From positions 34,422-98,421 of the forward strand of contig JAJFIQ010000021.1 in assembly GCA_021774785.1 (NCBI GenBank): DNA of 64,000 nucleotides. The letters run 5' to 3'. The notes below the pieces were generated by a model, which saw only the letters and a program-made list of their open reading frames with translations, was not told where the DNA came from and ran no database searches. The DNA comes from Emcibacter sp. (GTDB taxonomy: Bacteria > Pseudomonadota > Alphaproteobacteria > Sphingomonadales > Emcibacteraceae). A program made the position numbers and the translations under genes. Below, piece after piece: positions 8,972 to 17,299 of this stretch (its first letter is position 1; every line of letters starts with the position of its first letter).

Positions 8972-9175
8972 TTACGACTTGAAATGTCCGGATACAAGGT
9001 CATTTAATTCTGAACGGCTCAATGGGTTATCTGTATCACCTCCAGACCGTAGTTTCCGCCACCCCTGATAAGCACACCAGAAATCAGACGGTGTCGCCCG
9101 CCAGAACTGGTCTGGTGACCAGCCAAAATTAACATAAGCAATTTCAGCATATTGTGACCAATTAATCTGTTTCAT
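8972..9175 (-). CDS. Phage tail assembly chaperone (small GTA TAC)
   Basis: 67 aa 'MKQINWSQYAEIAYVNFGWSPDQFWRATPSDFWCAYQGW' typical of GTA/phage TAC proteins. Confidence 0.82.
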   Translation of the reverse strand: MKQINWSQYAEIAYVNFGWSPDQFWRATPSDFWCAYQGWRKLRSGGDTDNPLSRSELNDLVSGHFKS

Positions 9176-9473
9176 TTTTGATAGTATTTAAACCCACAAG
9201 ACAAAGGGTAAGGAGGTCCCTGACTATGGGGCTTGCTTTGGTGATGCCCTCTGACAGGATCAGTTTTCCTACTTGTTCAAAATTAATCCGGTTTTCCATG
9301 GTGGCCCAGATAATCACGGTCATTTCTTTCAGGCCAAATTCACCGTCAGCGGCCTTTACCGCGAGGCCGATGATGCCGCCCAGACGTTCTTCAATGTCCA
9401 TGATTGCTTGAAAGGTTGGTTTAAGGCGATATTCGTTGCCAGCCAGCGTTATAATTATGCTGTTTCTAAACAT
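9162..9473 (-). CDS. GTA family protein, tail assembly chaperone-like (RcGTA gp10-like)
   Basis: 'ITLAGNEYRLKPTFQAIMDIEERLGGIIGLAVKAADGEFGLKEMTVIIWATM'. Confidence 0.85.
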   Translation of the reverse strand: MFRNSIIITLAGNEYRLKPTFQAIMDIEERLGGIIGLAVKAADGEFGLKEMTVIIWATMENRINFEQVGKLILSEGITKASPIVRDLLTLCLVGLNTIKNETD

Positions 9474-9879
9474 TTGTGAAATTCACTATACCAGAGCTTT
9501 CCAGGGCTATGCTATAAGTGCGCTCACCATTATAATCTCCGGCATATTCCAGTGATGTAATCTGAAACGCCCCTGAAAATTTATCACCACTTTCAAAAGT
9601 AATTTCATAATTATCCACGCTGCTGGCCAGTGCTTTTGTCTGTAATATCCCTTCACTTACGCTATCGGTAAAAATTCCGCTTCCACCAAGGGATATATGA
9701 CGAATGCCAGCTCCGGATAATATTTCCCGCCAACCGCCGGATGTCTTGTTTGTTACATCAACCATTTCGTTATTAATTCTTAATGAGGTGGAGCGCATGC
9801 CGCCCACCACGTCAAATACCTCTGGGTTTTCCCCAACACCAATTTTTAATAAAAAGGCCCGTCCTTTTTCTGCAGCCAT
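9466..9879 (-). CDS. Phage major tail protein, TP901-1 family (RcGTA gp9-like)
   Basis: 'MAAEKGRAFLLKIGVGENPEVFDVVGGMRSTSLRINNEMVDVTNKTSGGWREIL'. Confidence 0.9.
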   Translation of the reverse strand: MAAEKGRAFLLKIGVGENPEVFDVVGGMRSTSLRINNEMVDVTNKTSGGWREILSGAGIRHISLGGSGIFTDSVSEGILQTKALASSVDNYEITFESGDKFSGAFQITSLEYAGDYNGERTYSIALESSGIVNFTNV

Positions 9880-9897
9880 ATGTCTGTTCTCCTCTAT

Positions 9898-10305
9898 CTA
9901 TATGTTTTGAATGGTTCGGGCACGAAATCGCAAAATACCGTGTCGCACCTGACCATCACCATCAAAAAAATTTTCAAAAAAAATAAAATTCAACTCAACC
10001 AACTGATGCCCGACCAGAATTACACTTTGCGTTGTCAGCAAGGTTATAACCTGATCTGCAAGGGACCGGACTTGACCGCCACCCCGGTTTCCGGACCAGA
10101 TATGGATATCTATTAGATGTTCTTGGCCGGTGAAGTCCTTAGCTGACCAATCCCGGGCAATACCTTCGCCGATAGTGAGATAGGGCAGTTTTTGTCCTTC
10201 CGGTGCCGGATCAAAGACGCCGGAAATTTCCGCCATCAATTTACTATCGCCGACAAGCCTGTCATGGATCGCCTGCCACAGGCTTTGTGCGCTGAGTATT
10301 GTCAT
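9898..10305 (-). CDS. DUF3168 protein, phage tail completion-like (RcGTA gp8-like)
   Basis: 'LSAQSLWQAIHDRLVGDSKLM...VFDPAPEGQKLPYLTIGEG'. Confidence 0.85.
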   Translation of the reverse strand: MTILSAQSLWQAIHDRLVGDSKLMAEISGVFDPAPEGQKLPYLTIGEGIARDWSAKDFTGQEHLIDIHIWSGNRGGGQVRSLADQVITLLTTQSVILVGHQLVELNFIFFENFFDGDGQVRHGILRFRARTIQNI

Positions 10306-10327
10306 GTCGAATGTCTTTCAGAAAAAT

Positions 10328-10630
10328 CTAATTAAGGCCTGAAAATGTTACTTTTATTTCTTCCGTTGCGGGGGTCAGGAAAGACCTTGCTGGTTGGCGG
10401 ATGGTTCCGAATTCCACATAACGGGCATAGGATTTGTCCGTGAGAACGCGCATGCCACCATCTGTGTCGGCCTCTGCTCGAATTGAATCCGCCAAGGGGC
10501 TACTGCCTTTGGGGTTTTTCAGGTTCCGTAATACACGTGATTTAGCACCAGCAACAATCTGCTCGGCTATTTCTTCTATCATCCGGGCCAGTTTTGTTTC
10601 ATAACCTGTCATTATAGGCGGTATAGTCAT
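10328..10630 (-). CDS. HK97 gp10-family phage protein
   Basis: 'IAEQIVAGAKSRVLRNL...YARYVEFGTIRQPARSFLTPA'. Confidence 0.82.
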   Translation of the reverse strand: MTIPPIMTGYETKLARMIEEIAEQIVAGAKSRVLRNLKNPKGSSPLADSIRAEADTDGGMRVLTDKSYARYVEFGTIRQPARSFLTPATEEIKVTFSGLN

Positions 10631-10947
10631 TACAGATGATCCTCGACCATTTCAAATTCCAGAATACGTTTCCGGTTATCGGGGTTCAGCAACCTTGTCA
10701 CCCGATATGCTTGTTCCTGCCATAAAATATTACGGGTGGGGAGCAAGTTGTCCTGATATCGAACCCGTACCCTATAAGTTGTTATCATATGGTTTTGTCG
10801 TGCAGATAAGGCCATATCTGCGGATTTGGGTATAACTTCTGCCCATACCACAGCTATATCCTGCCAGTTTTCCTGCTGTTCCCCGGCAGAAGTCGGGGCA
10901 AGGGCCTGCGTGCGACATGTGATTTTCTGGTGCATGTTTCTGGTCAT
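10630..10947 (-). CDS. Phage head closure / head-tail adaptor (RcGTA gp7-like)
   Basis: Start adjusted to M at 10947 (overlaps upstream stop); 'AVWAEVIPKSADMALSARQNHMITTYRVRVRY'. Confidence 0.8.
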   Translation of the reverse strand: MTRNMHQKITCRTQALAPTSAGEQQENWQDIAVVWAEVIPKSADMALSARQNHMITTYRVRVRYQDNLLPTRNILWQEQAYRVTRLLNPDNRKRILEFEMVEDHL

Positions 10948-11504
10948 TACAGAGCCACACACCGATAAGGCTGCCAAAGCTTTTCAGCTATAGCCGTAGA
11001 TTGATTTTTGATGTGTTCTCCACCATCATAGACGGCGGCAACCCAGTGCAGCAGACCCTGACGAATATCATGGGGAATATCATTCTGACCTTCACCAAAT
11101 CCGGCACTGACGGTAATCCTGATGCCTGCTATATTTCTTGCAGGATCCGGCCATTGATAATGTAGTTGGGGCAGAATTTTTGCCTGATAAGACGTATCAT
11201 CCAGAAGATAGTTGGTCGCAGTAATTTCCTGAAAAGCACCTGCGTTCCAATATTCGATTTTATCTATGGTTAAAATGGGAGATAACGGAATTTGTATGAC
11301 CCCGTCATTCCAGTCATTAAACGTCAATTGCCATTGCTGTTTTATCAGCTTTCGACCGATGAAGCTTTCACATGCGTCTGTGGCTGCACGGATATAGGAT
11401 GTGATTATGGCATCCTCGTCCTGCTGGGAAATCTTCAGGAAATCCCGGGCCTCGGACAATAAGACCGGAAGCTGTACGGCTATTGAGATAAGCTGTATTT
11501 TCAT
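10947..11504 (-). CDS. Phage head-tail connector (RcGTA gp6-like)
   Basis: 'LLSEARDFLKISQQDEDAIITSYIRAATDACESFIGRKLIKQQWQLTF'. Confidence 0.88.
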   Translation of the reverse strand: MKIQLISIAVQLPVLLSEARDFLKISQQDEDAIITSYIRAATDACESFIGRKLIKQQWQLTFNDWNDGVIQIPLSPILTIDKIEYWNAGAFQEITATNYLLDDTSYQAKILPQLHYQWPDPARNIAGIRITVSAGFGEGQNDIPHDIRQGLLHWVAAVYDGGEHIKNQSTAIAEKLWQPYRCVAL

Positions 11505-11794
11505 TTTTCTTCCACTCTGATTGTTATGGACTTTTCATCGGTCCGGCCTTGATCCGTGGTAATGCGGTTGGTTAGTTGGTATAGTTTTCCAGCAATTCCA
11601 CCGGTTACAAAAACGGTTGTTACGCCGGATATGGGGGGCGGAATTGTATCAACGGCTAAATCATTCGATTGCCCCTGGGGCAGGATAAACCAGCTGCTGG
11701 CTGTAATCTGCTCTGTACTTAAGAGATAACTCACCGACCAGTCAATGACGTAATCAAGGGTCGTATTCGGATCCTTCAGGAATTGTTCGGTCAT
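11501..11794 (-). CDS. Hypothetical phage structural protein
   Basis: 97 aa 'VTTVFVTGGIAGKLYQLTNRITTDQGRTDEKSITIRVEEK' resembles small Ig-like phage proteins. Confidence 0.65.
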   Translation of the reverse strand: MTEQFLKDPNTTLDYVIDWSVSYLLSTEQITASSWFILPQGQSNDLAVDTIPPPISGVTTVFVTGGIAGKLYQLTNRITTDQGRTDEKSITIRVEEK

Positions 11795-12174
11795 AGGCTT
11801 GGGTCCGTAATTTCAACATCCCATGCCCCGAGGGTCAACATACTACCCGACGTTAGGCCCAGTGCGGTGCTGGTCGTGACATAAAGCAGGACACTGTTCA
11901 CCGTATCAAGCAGCGCCACATGATCGGCAGTGCCCGTGTTATCAACCGTTATACCAGACTTGCTTGCGACGGAAACCTTGCGGCCACTTATATCACCGTT
12001 GGAAACGGTGAAGTCAGTTCCAGCCATGGCAACATCAGCCAGAAAATTAGCTCCGCCCACATTTGCGGCCACGAAACTCAATGGCTCGCCTGCGCAGGCC
12101 GTCATTAGGGTACATTTATTTTTAATTTCATTCAGTGCCATATCTAGCACACTGTCGTCGACTTTTTTTCCCAT
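11791..12174 (-). CDS. Hypothetical phage protein (decoration/structural-like)
   Basis: 127 aa 'DFTVSNGDISGRKVSVASKSGITVDNTGTADHVALLDTVNSVLLYVTTS'. Confidence 0.65.
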   Translation of the reverse strand: MGKKVDDSVLDMALNEIKNKCTLMTACAGEPLSFVAANVGGANFLADVAMAGTDFTVSNGDISGRKVSVASKSGITVDNTGTADHVALLDTVNSVLLYVTTSTALGLTSGSMLTLGAWDVEITDPSL

Positions 12175-12176
12175 GA

Positions 12177-13763
12177 TTAAATCCTTAATGTTCGATTGTT
12201 GGTTGGTCGTATTGTTCTGTCGTCTGCTTCTGTCGAAGATGCCTGGTTTGCCCGGGCTACCTTATGAGTTCTGTTGGGGTGTGGTGAGAAGGCCGTAGGG
12301 TCAAATAGTCCTGCTACATCACTGCTTAAGCCATGGGTTGCATTCTGGCTGACTAAAGCCTGAAGCTGCGCAAGGATGACCCCATCACTTTTTATTGCGT
12401 GCCTGTTGCCCCCCATGGTTAAGGTCTGCACTTGAGACAGTATCAAGCTGTCGCCACTTACATTATGCTGACTATTGGAATTGGCGATGGTCTGTATTTG
12501 TGACATTATTAAACTGTTGGCAGCATGTAACTGTAGTCCGTTGGAAACGGTAATATTTTGGACCTGCGACAAGTTAACCATTTGAGAAGATACGGCGTGC
12601 TTCATATATTGAATACTGACCGATACGCCAAGCCCTGAAACTACGTTGCCGCTTGTGAAGTTATGGGTTGTTTTCATGGCGTTCAGGGTATGAATTTGCG
12701 AAGGTATGATATTGTCAGAGATTAATCCGCTAGACGCTCGTTGGATAGTGAGCGCCACGCCAACGACATCTATCGCTTCAGGGATTCCTGCAGTAGCAAA
12801 TGTTGCGGGGCTGTTTTGGTTATTATATTCAGTTAGTAGCCAGCCTGCTGATCGGGGCAAGAGTGTTATTGCCACGAAGAAAATATCGGCTTCTAGGAAT
12901 CTTATGGTCGGAGCAGCAGCATGAGATGCAATAGTAAAATTAACTTTATCTACCAGATTACCTGTTTTCGCCGCAGACGCCACACTAATACCATCAACAA
13001 ACGCCGCAAAGGTGGCGCCATCATATACTGTCGATAACCAATAATCCGTATTTGCAATTAAAGCACCGAAAGATATACCTGTCCAGCTACCTGTCGTCAG
13101 CCATGTTTTCGGGTTATCACCACCGTTGACATTCCAATCAAGACTAGGACTATTACCATTAATTGGCCCGGATCCCGAGTCCGTTGGTAAATTTGGCGCA
13201 CGCATGACGGCACTTAGTGTAAAGTCCTGTGTTATTCCATTCCAGCCCAGATCAGCCCTCTGGCTTGTGCCATTAAATCGCGTCCCCCCGCCCATGACGC
13301 CACTTACTGTGGTTGGGGAGCCAATAAGGACCAGATCACCATTACCCGAAGAATCAACAGCGCTACCCATATGAAAAACACGTTCATAATCCGACCATAC
13401 CGCATTACGTCCGAAGGCTTCGGTTGCAGCAGGTTGAATTTCACCAGATTTTTTATACCAGACCCAAATGTCTTTGGCGGTACCGGTATTTAAAGTGGGA
13501 ATTTTAACCCATAATTCTACATCAGGCGTATTACCTGTGACGAAAGTCACAACCTCTAAATCAAGTCGGGTCGCTCCAGCACTATCTTCAGAGAAACGCA
13601 CATCGCCGCCGCCATAGAGGGCTGCGCTAGATCCTCCGTCCAGCATTTCCGCAGGCAAATTATATTTGGTGATAAGAACAGAGAAATTATTATTATTCCC
13701 TGATATCTGAGCATCAGGGATGGTGATCTTAGTTTTTCGCGCCCATCCGGTAGGAAATGCCAT
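12177..13763 (-). CDS. DUF2341/LamG-like putative adhesin or fibre protein with 22-aa repeats
   Basis: N-term 'GWARKTKITIPDAQISGNNNNFSVLITKYNLP...DVRFSEDSAGATRLDLEVVTF' (DUF2341-like); middle concanavalin/LamG-like; C-term repeats. Confidence 0.75.
   Translation of the reverse strand: MAFPTGWARKTKITIPDAQISGNNNNFSVLITKYNLPAEMLDGGSSAALYGGGDVRFSEDSAGATRLDLEVVTFVTGNTPDVELWVKIPTLNTGTAKDIWVWYKKSGEIQPAATEAFGRNAVWSDYERVFHMGSAVDSSGNGDLVLIGSPTTVSGVMGGGTRFNGTSQRADLGWNGITQDFTLSAVMRAPNLPTDSGSGPINGNSPSLDWNVNGGDNPKTWLTTGSWTGISFGALIANTDYWLSTVYDGATFAAFVDGISVASAAKTGNLVDKVNFTIASHAAAPTIRFLEADIFFVAITLLPRSAGWLLTEYNNQNSPATFATAGIPEAIDVVGVALTIQRASSGLISDNIIPSQIHTLNAMKTTHNFTSGNVVSGLGVSVSIQYMKHAVSSQMVNLSQVQNITVSNGLQLHAANSLIMSQIQTIANSNSQHNVSGDSLILSQVQTLTMGGNRHAIKSDGVILAQLQALVSQNATHGLSSDVAGLFDPTAFSPHPNRTHKVARANQASSTEADDRTIRPTNNRTLRI
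12336..12731 (-). repeat. Six tandem 22-residue protein repeats (aa 345-476)
   Basis: SGLISDNIIPSQIHTLNAMKTT / HNFTSGNVVSGLGVSVSIQYMK / HAVSSQMVNLSQVQNITVSNGL / QLHAANSLIMSQIQTIANSNSQ / HNVSGDSLILSQVQTLTMGGNR / HAIKSDGVILAQLQALVSQNAT. Confidence 0.9.
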
Positions 13764-13786
13764 GGCTTATCCATTTTTATTATGAG

Positions 13787-13816
13787 AAAAAGAGGGCGAC
13801 TAAAACAGCCGCCCTC
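13787..13816 (-). terminator. Rho-independent terminator downstream of the capsid gene (minus strand)
   Basis: Minus strand gagggcg-gctgttttagt-cgccctc followed by tttttc. Confidence 0.8.
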
Positions 13817-13854
13817 CCCAGGGAATACCCCTAAGTTTGCAGGAGGAAATATTT

Positions 13855-15063
13855 CTACAAGGCGAACTGAAGAAGCTTGATGGCCTGATCGTTAGTCACG
13901 GCCCCGCCAACGCGCTTGGTGGTATAAAAATGCACGTAGGGTTTGTTGGAATAGGGGTCACGAAGGATGCGGGTTCCCATACGGTCGGTTACAGTATAGG
14001 CCCGTCTCATATTCGCAAAACATAGCGATAGGGAAGAGGCTGCTTTAACCGGCATATCAGCAACCTCAACCACAGGATACCCCAGAAGCGTCGATGAAGC
14101 ACCATTTTCAAGTCCCGGTCGCCAGAGGTAATTGCCGTCAACATCCTTGAATTTACGGATTTCTGCAAGCAGACTGGTATTCATGTAGAATTTAGCATCA
14201 CCTCGGTAGCCGGACTTCATTGAATGAACCATATCCACTAGAATATCCGAGGGATCAGTTACCGCCCAATCACCGGAGACGCCAGTTTTAAGGCCTTGAA
14301 TTTCACCGAATGTGCGGCTGTCATCTGTGGCCGTACTGACGGTATATTGCAGAAATCCTTTTGGTTTATTGACACCGCTACCATTAACAAAGGCGTCATT
14401 TTCCTGATAGGAGAATTCCTCTGCCAATTCTTCAGACAACCATTTTTCAACGTTAAAATTGGCATCATCCAACATGGTCTGGGTTGCTGCTGGATTAGCG
14501 TAAATCTCTCCTAAAGGTGGAATGACTTCCTGTAGTGTAGGTGTGCTGGTTTCAACTCTTGCGCCGGTTTCCGAAATCCAGCCAGATGTAATTCCACCAA
14601 CGTTGACAAGCTTTTTATAAGTGGACGACCCGATGGCAACCACATTGGCCTCTGCCCGGATAGGCGACAAATCCTGAAGGCGTTTTTCGATAAGATGATC
14701 CAGTTCTTCCGGTACTGCAAAACCACCATCGGTATCCACAGTTGTGCTGAGGGCCTTTTGGTCCAGTTTTATATCGTGGCCCTTGCGAATAAAACCGTCA
14801 AAAAATTGACGCTTTTTTTCAAGTTGAACAGTATCCTGAGAATGTTTTGCGGATAGGTTTGGGCGGTTTGAGGCCGCATGCAGGCCGTTTGCCTTTGCCT
14901 GAAGCTGGTCCAGTTCCTTACCCATTCGGGCAAGTTTTTCTTCCGTCAATATGTCGGCCTTTCCCTTGCTTTCAATTTCCACCAGTCTTTCATCGTTGGT
15001 GGACTTGAACGTTTCAAAAGAACGGGTCAGATTTTCCAACGCTTCTTTAGTTTCCAATGTCAT
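13855..15063 (-). CDS. HK97-family phage/GTA major capsid protein (RcGTA gp5-like)
   Basis: N-terminal coiled-coil scaffold region; 'STTVDTDGGFAVPEELDHLIEKRLQDLSPIRAEANVVAIGSSTYKKLVNVGG'. Confidence 0.95.
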   Translation of the reverse strand: MTLETKEALENLTRSFETFKSTNDERLVEIESKGKADILTEEKLARMGKELDQLQAKANGLHAASNRPNLSAKHSQDTVQLEKKRQFFDGFIRKGHDIKLDQKALSTTVDTDGGFAVPEELDHLIEKRLQDLSPIRAEANVVAIGSSTYKKLVNVGGITSGWISETGARVETSTPTLQEVIPPLGEIYANPAATQTMLDDANFNVEKWLSEELAEEFSYQENDAFVNGSGVNKPKGFLQYTVSTATDDSRTFGEIQGLKTGVSGDWAVTDPSDILVDMVHSMKSGYRGDAKFYMNTSLLAEIRKFKDVDGNYLWRPGLENGASSTLLGYPVVEVADMPVKAASSLSLCFANMRRAYTVTDRMGTRILRDPYSNKPYVHFYTTKRVGGAVTNDQAIKLLQFAL

Positions 15064-15627
15064 TTAGGTTTTCCTTTGTAGATTTTCAGCCGCATCATTA
15101 CGGCAGGATGGCGCCATAAGCGCGGTTAAATGCCGAAGACCGGCTACGATTGCGGTCTCGTCTACCGCAAAATTAGAATCTGGGATTAAATCTGTTTTGA
15201 AGCTTGAAATACGCGCCTGTTCATTCATGGGAAATGTCACCAGCGATATTTCCCACAGGTCCACTTGGTGCAGTATGCGCACGCCATCTGAGCGTTGTTT
15301 TGATTTCAGGGTATGAAAGCCGATGGACAGGCCATCCAAAGCTCCCACTCCTAAAAGCTGATAGGCCTCCCGTGCTCGCTCCACATCCAAAATGAGTCGG
15401 CCCCGGATAAAAAGTCCCTTGGAATCCTCAAAAATCTCATCCAGAATTCCAACTGGTTCTTTCGGGTCATGCTGCCACAGAAATTTAACGCCTCCCGCCC
15501 CCCGGTCGCGCAGTGACCGCTTGAATGCCCCCGGTTCAATCAGGTCATTGCCCCGATCCACCACATTGAATACACTGGCATAGCCCTCGAAATGGCCAAT
15601 TCTGTTTTCTGTTTCATGTAAAATCAT
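15064..15627 (-). CDS. HK97-family prohead protease (RcGTA gp4-like)
   Basis: 'GHFEGYASVFNVVDRGNDLIEPGAFKRSL...FLWQHDPKEPVGILDEIFED...LSIGFHT'. Confidence 0.95.
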   Translation of the reverse strand: MILHETENRIGHFEGYASVFNVVDRGNDLIEPGAFKRSLRDRGAGGVKFLWQHDPKEPVGILDEIFEDSKGLFIRGRLILDVERAREAYQLLGVGALDGLSIGFHTLKSKQRSDGVRILHQVDLWEISLVTFPMNEQARISSFKTDLIPDSNFAVDETAIVAGLRHLTALMAPSCRNDAAENLQRKT

Positions 15628-15630
15628 TCA

Positions 15631-15948
15631 TCATCCAAATATTTGTCCAAGCTGAACCAGCTTGAATTTGATGGCAAGCCCCAGAAGCAAGGCAGAGAAA
15701 AACATGCGCATGATCCAGCGAATCACAGCTTGGCGGGCTGTTTTTTTGGTATCTCGCCAACTGTCGAGAAGGGCGCGAAGCTCGGATATATCCGCACCCG
15801 CATCCTCGTCACTTAAGCCCAATTGCGACAGCGCTCGAACGGCACCTTCTTCTGAGGCCTGCTCGATCAGGAGATATATATTTTCATCAGATAATTTGGC
15901 ATTTTTTGCCTGGCGTACGGCATGAAGCAGGCCGGACCCTATTCTCAT
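15631..15948 (-). CDS. Small GTA-cluster protein (DUF6127-like)
   Basis: 105 aa between portal and protease; family name from memory. Confidence 0.6.
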   Translation of the reverse strand: MRIGSGLLHAVRQAKNAKLSDENIYLLIEQASEEGAVRALSQLGLSDEDAGADISELRALLDSWRDTKKTARQAVIRWIMRMFFSALLLGLAIKFKLVQLGQIFG

Positions 15949-17162
15949 TCGAGGGTGTCACCGCCACTGATCGTCCCAAGGCCAACCGCCGCGCGTTTCT
16001 CATTAAGGGTCAGGAAATTCGCCTGTCCGATCCTCTGCCACAGGGCTTGCCGGTCGTGGCTAAGGGCTGGAATGGCATCAAGGTTATATTCAAGTCGCAG
16101 ATCATCGCCAAAATGGGGAATCAACCAGTAGTTAAGCGAAGATATCATCTTGTCCATCATAGGCAGTAATGTGCTGCGCCATAAAGCTCGGTTGGCTTCC
16201 TTGTAATTGCTATAGGTATTATCACCGGGAATACTCAACACCATGGGTGGCACGCCAAAAGCCAGGGCGATTTCACGGGCCGATACATGCTTGGCATTGA
16301 TAAAATCCATATCCGCAGGTGAGAAAGCCATCTGTTGCCATTTCAAGCCCCCTTCAAGCAGTAAGGGTCTGCGGGCATTGCGGGTGCCTTGAAAATTTTC
16401 TTCCATCTCTTCCTTCAGGCGATCAAATTGTTCACGGCTCAGAACAGAATTGCCATCCTTGGGTTCAAAAACCAGAGCCCCCGAAGGCCGAGCCGAATTA
16501 TCAAGCAGGGCCTTGTTCCAGCTGGACGCTGCATTATGAACATCAATGCTGTAAGCTGCGGCCTCCAATGGGGACAGGCCATAATAATCATCAGTTGGAT
16601 GAAAGGTTTTCAGATGTAATATGGGGCTTGTGCCGCTGATGGGGTCCACGGGAAACGGATGTTCCTGACCCGATACGCCGTAAATGTAAGCCTTTGGCCA
16701 TCCGCTGGCCCCCGGAATGATTTTCATACGGTCCGGACGTAAAGCATAGAGTTCCGCAGGCTGTCCATCACCACCCATGACCAGTTCAAGATAACTGTTA
16801 CCAGCAATATTAAGATGGGCAAAAACCGTCTCAAAGAATTCCGTCCGCCCTTGGGCTGGGTTGGGCCGCCCCAGTAAATCAAGCAGAGGATGAGAGTTAA
16901 GCTTCTGGTCACCCCGGAATAGCTGTAAGGGTATAGATGCAGCGCTTTCTGCCAAAATACGCACCGCCCGATGGGTGATGACATTCTTGGTGTATCCCTC
17001 ATCGGCAAGGCTCTGATAATTCCGGCCTGACCAGCGCGGTTCATTCAGGCCCACCCAAAGTGTTTCCGAACCGCCCAGTAAATGAGCCACGGCACTTTCT
17101 TTTTGCTCTACAGGTGGATTATTTCGAAAAAGTCGACTAAACGGTCCCATATGTCTCTCCAT
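15945..17162 (-). CDS. HK97-family phage/GTA portal protein (RcGTA gp3-like)
   Basis: 'GRPNPAQGRTEFFETVFAHLNIAGNSYLEL', 'YYGLSPLEAAAYSIDVHNAASSWNKALLDN', 'FGVPPMVLSIPGDNTYSNYKEANRALWRSTLLP'. Confidence 0.96.
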   Translation of the reverse strand: MERHMGPFSRLFRNNPPVEQKESAVAHLLGGSETLWVGLNEPRWSGRNYQSLADEGYTKNVITHRAVRILAESAASIPLQLFRGDQKLNSHPLLDLLGRPNPAQGRTEFFETVFAHLNIAGNSYLELVMGGDGQPAELYALRPDRMKIIPGASGWPKAYIYGVSGQEHPFPVDPISGTSPILHLKTFHPTDDYYGLSPLEAAAYSIDVHNAASSWNKALLDNSARPSGALVFEPKDGNSVLSREQFDRLKEEMEENFQGTRNARRPLLLEGGLKWQQMAFSPADMDFINAKHVSAREIALAFGVPPMVLSIPGDNTYSNYKEANRALWRSTLLPMMDKMISSLNYWLIPHFGDDLRLEYNLDAIPALSHDRQALWQRIGQANFLTLNEKRAAVGLGTISGGDTLE

Positions 17163-17299
17163 TTGGAATGTGATAAAGCCGGACGAACGGCAAAGTGAGC
17201 CGTTTGCGCTGCACTCATGCTCAAAAGCTTTTATAAAGTTTGCAGGTGCGGTACCTTGACCGCCGTCCGGTATTTGCCCGACCTCTTGGGAAAGCTAGG
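17163..17299 (-). other. Non-coding gap with nested inverted repeats between terminase and portal genes
   Basis: Outer arms ccggacg (17179-17185)/cgtccgg (17264-17270); inner arms aacggc (17186-17191)/gccgtt (17199-17204). Confidence 0.45.
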
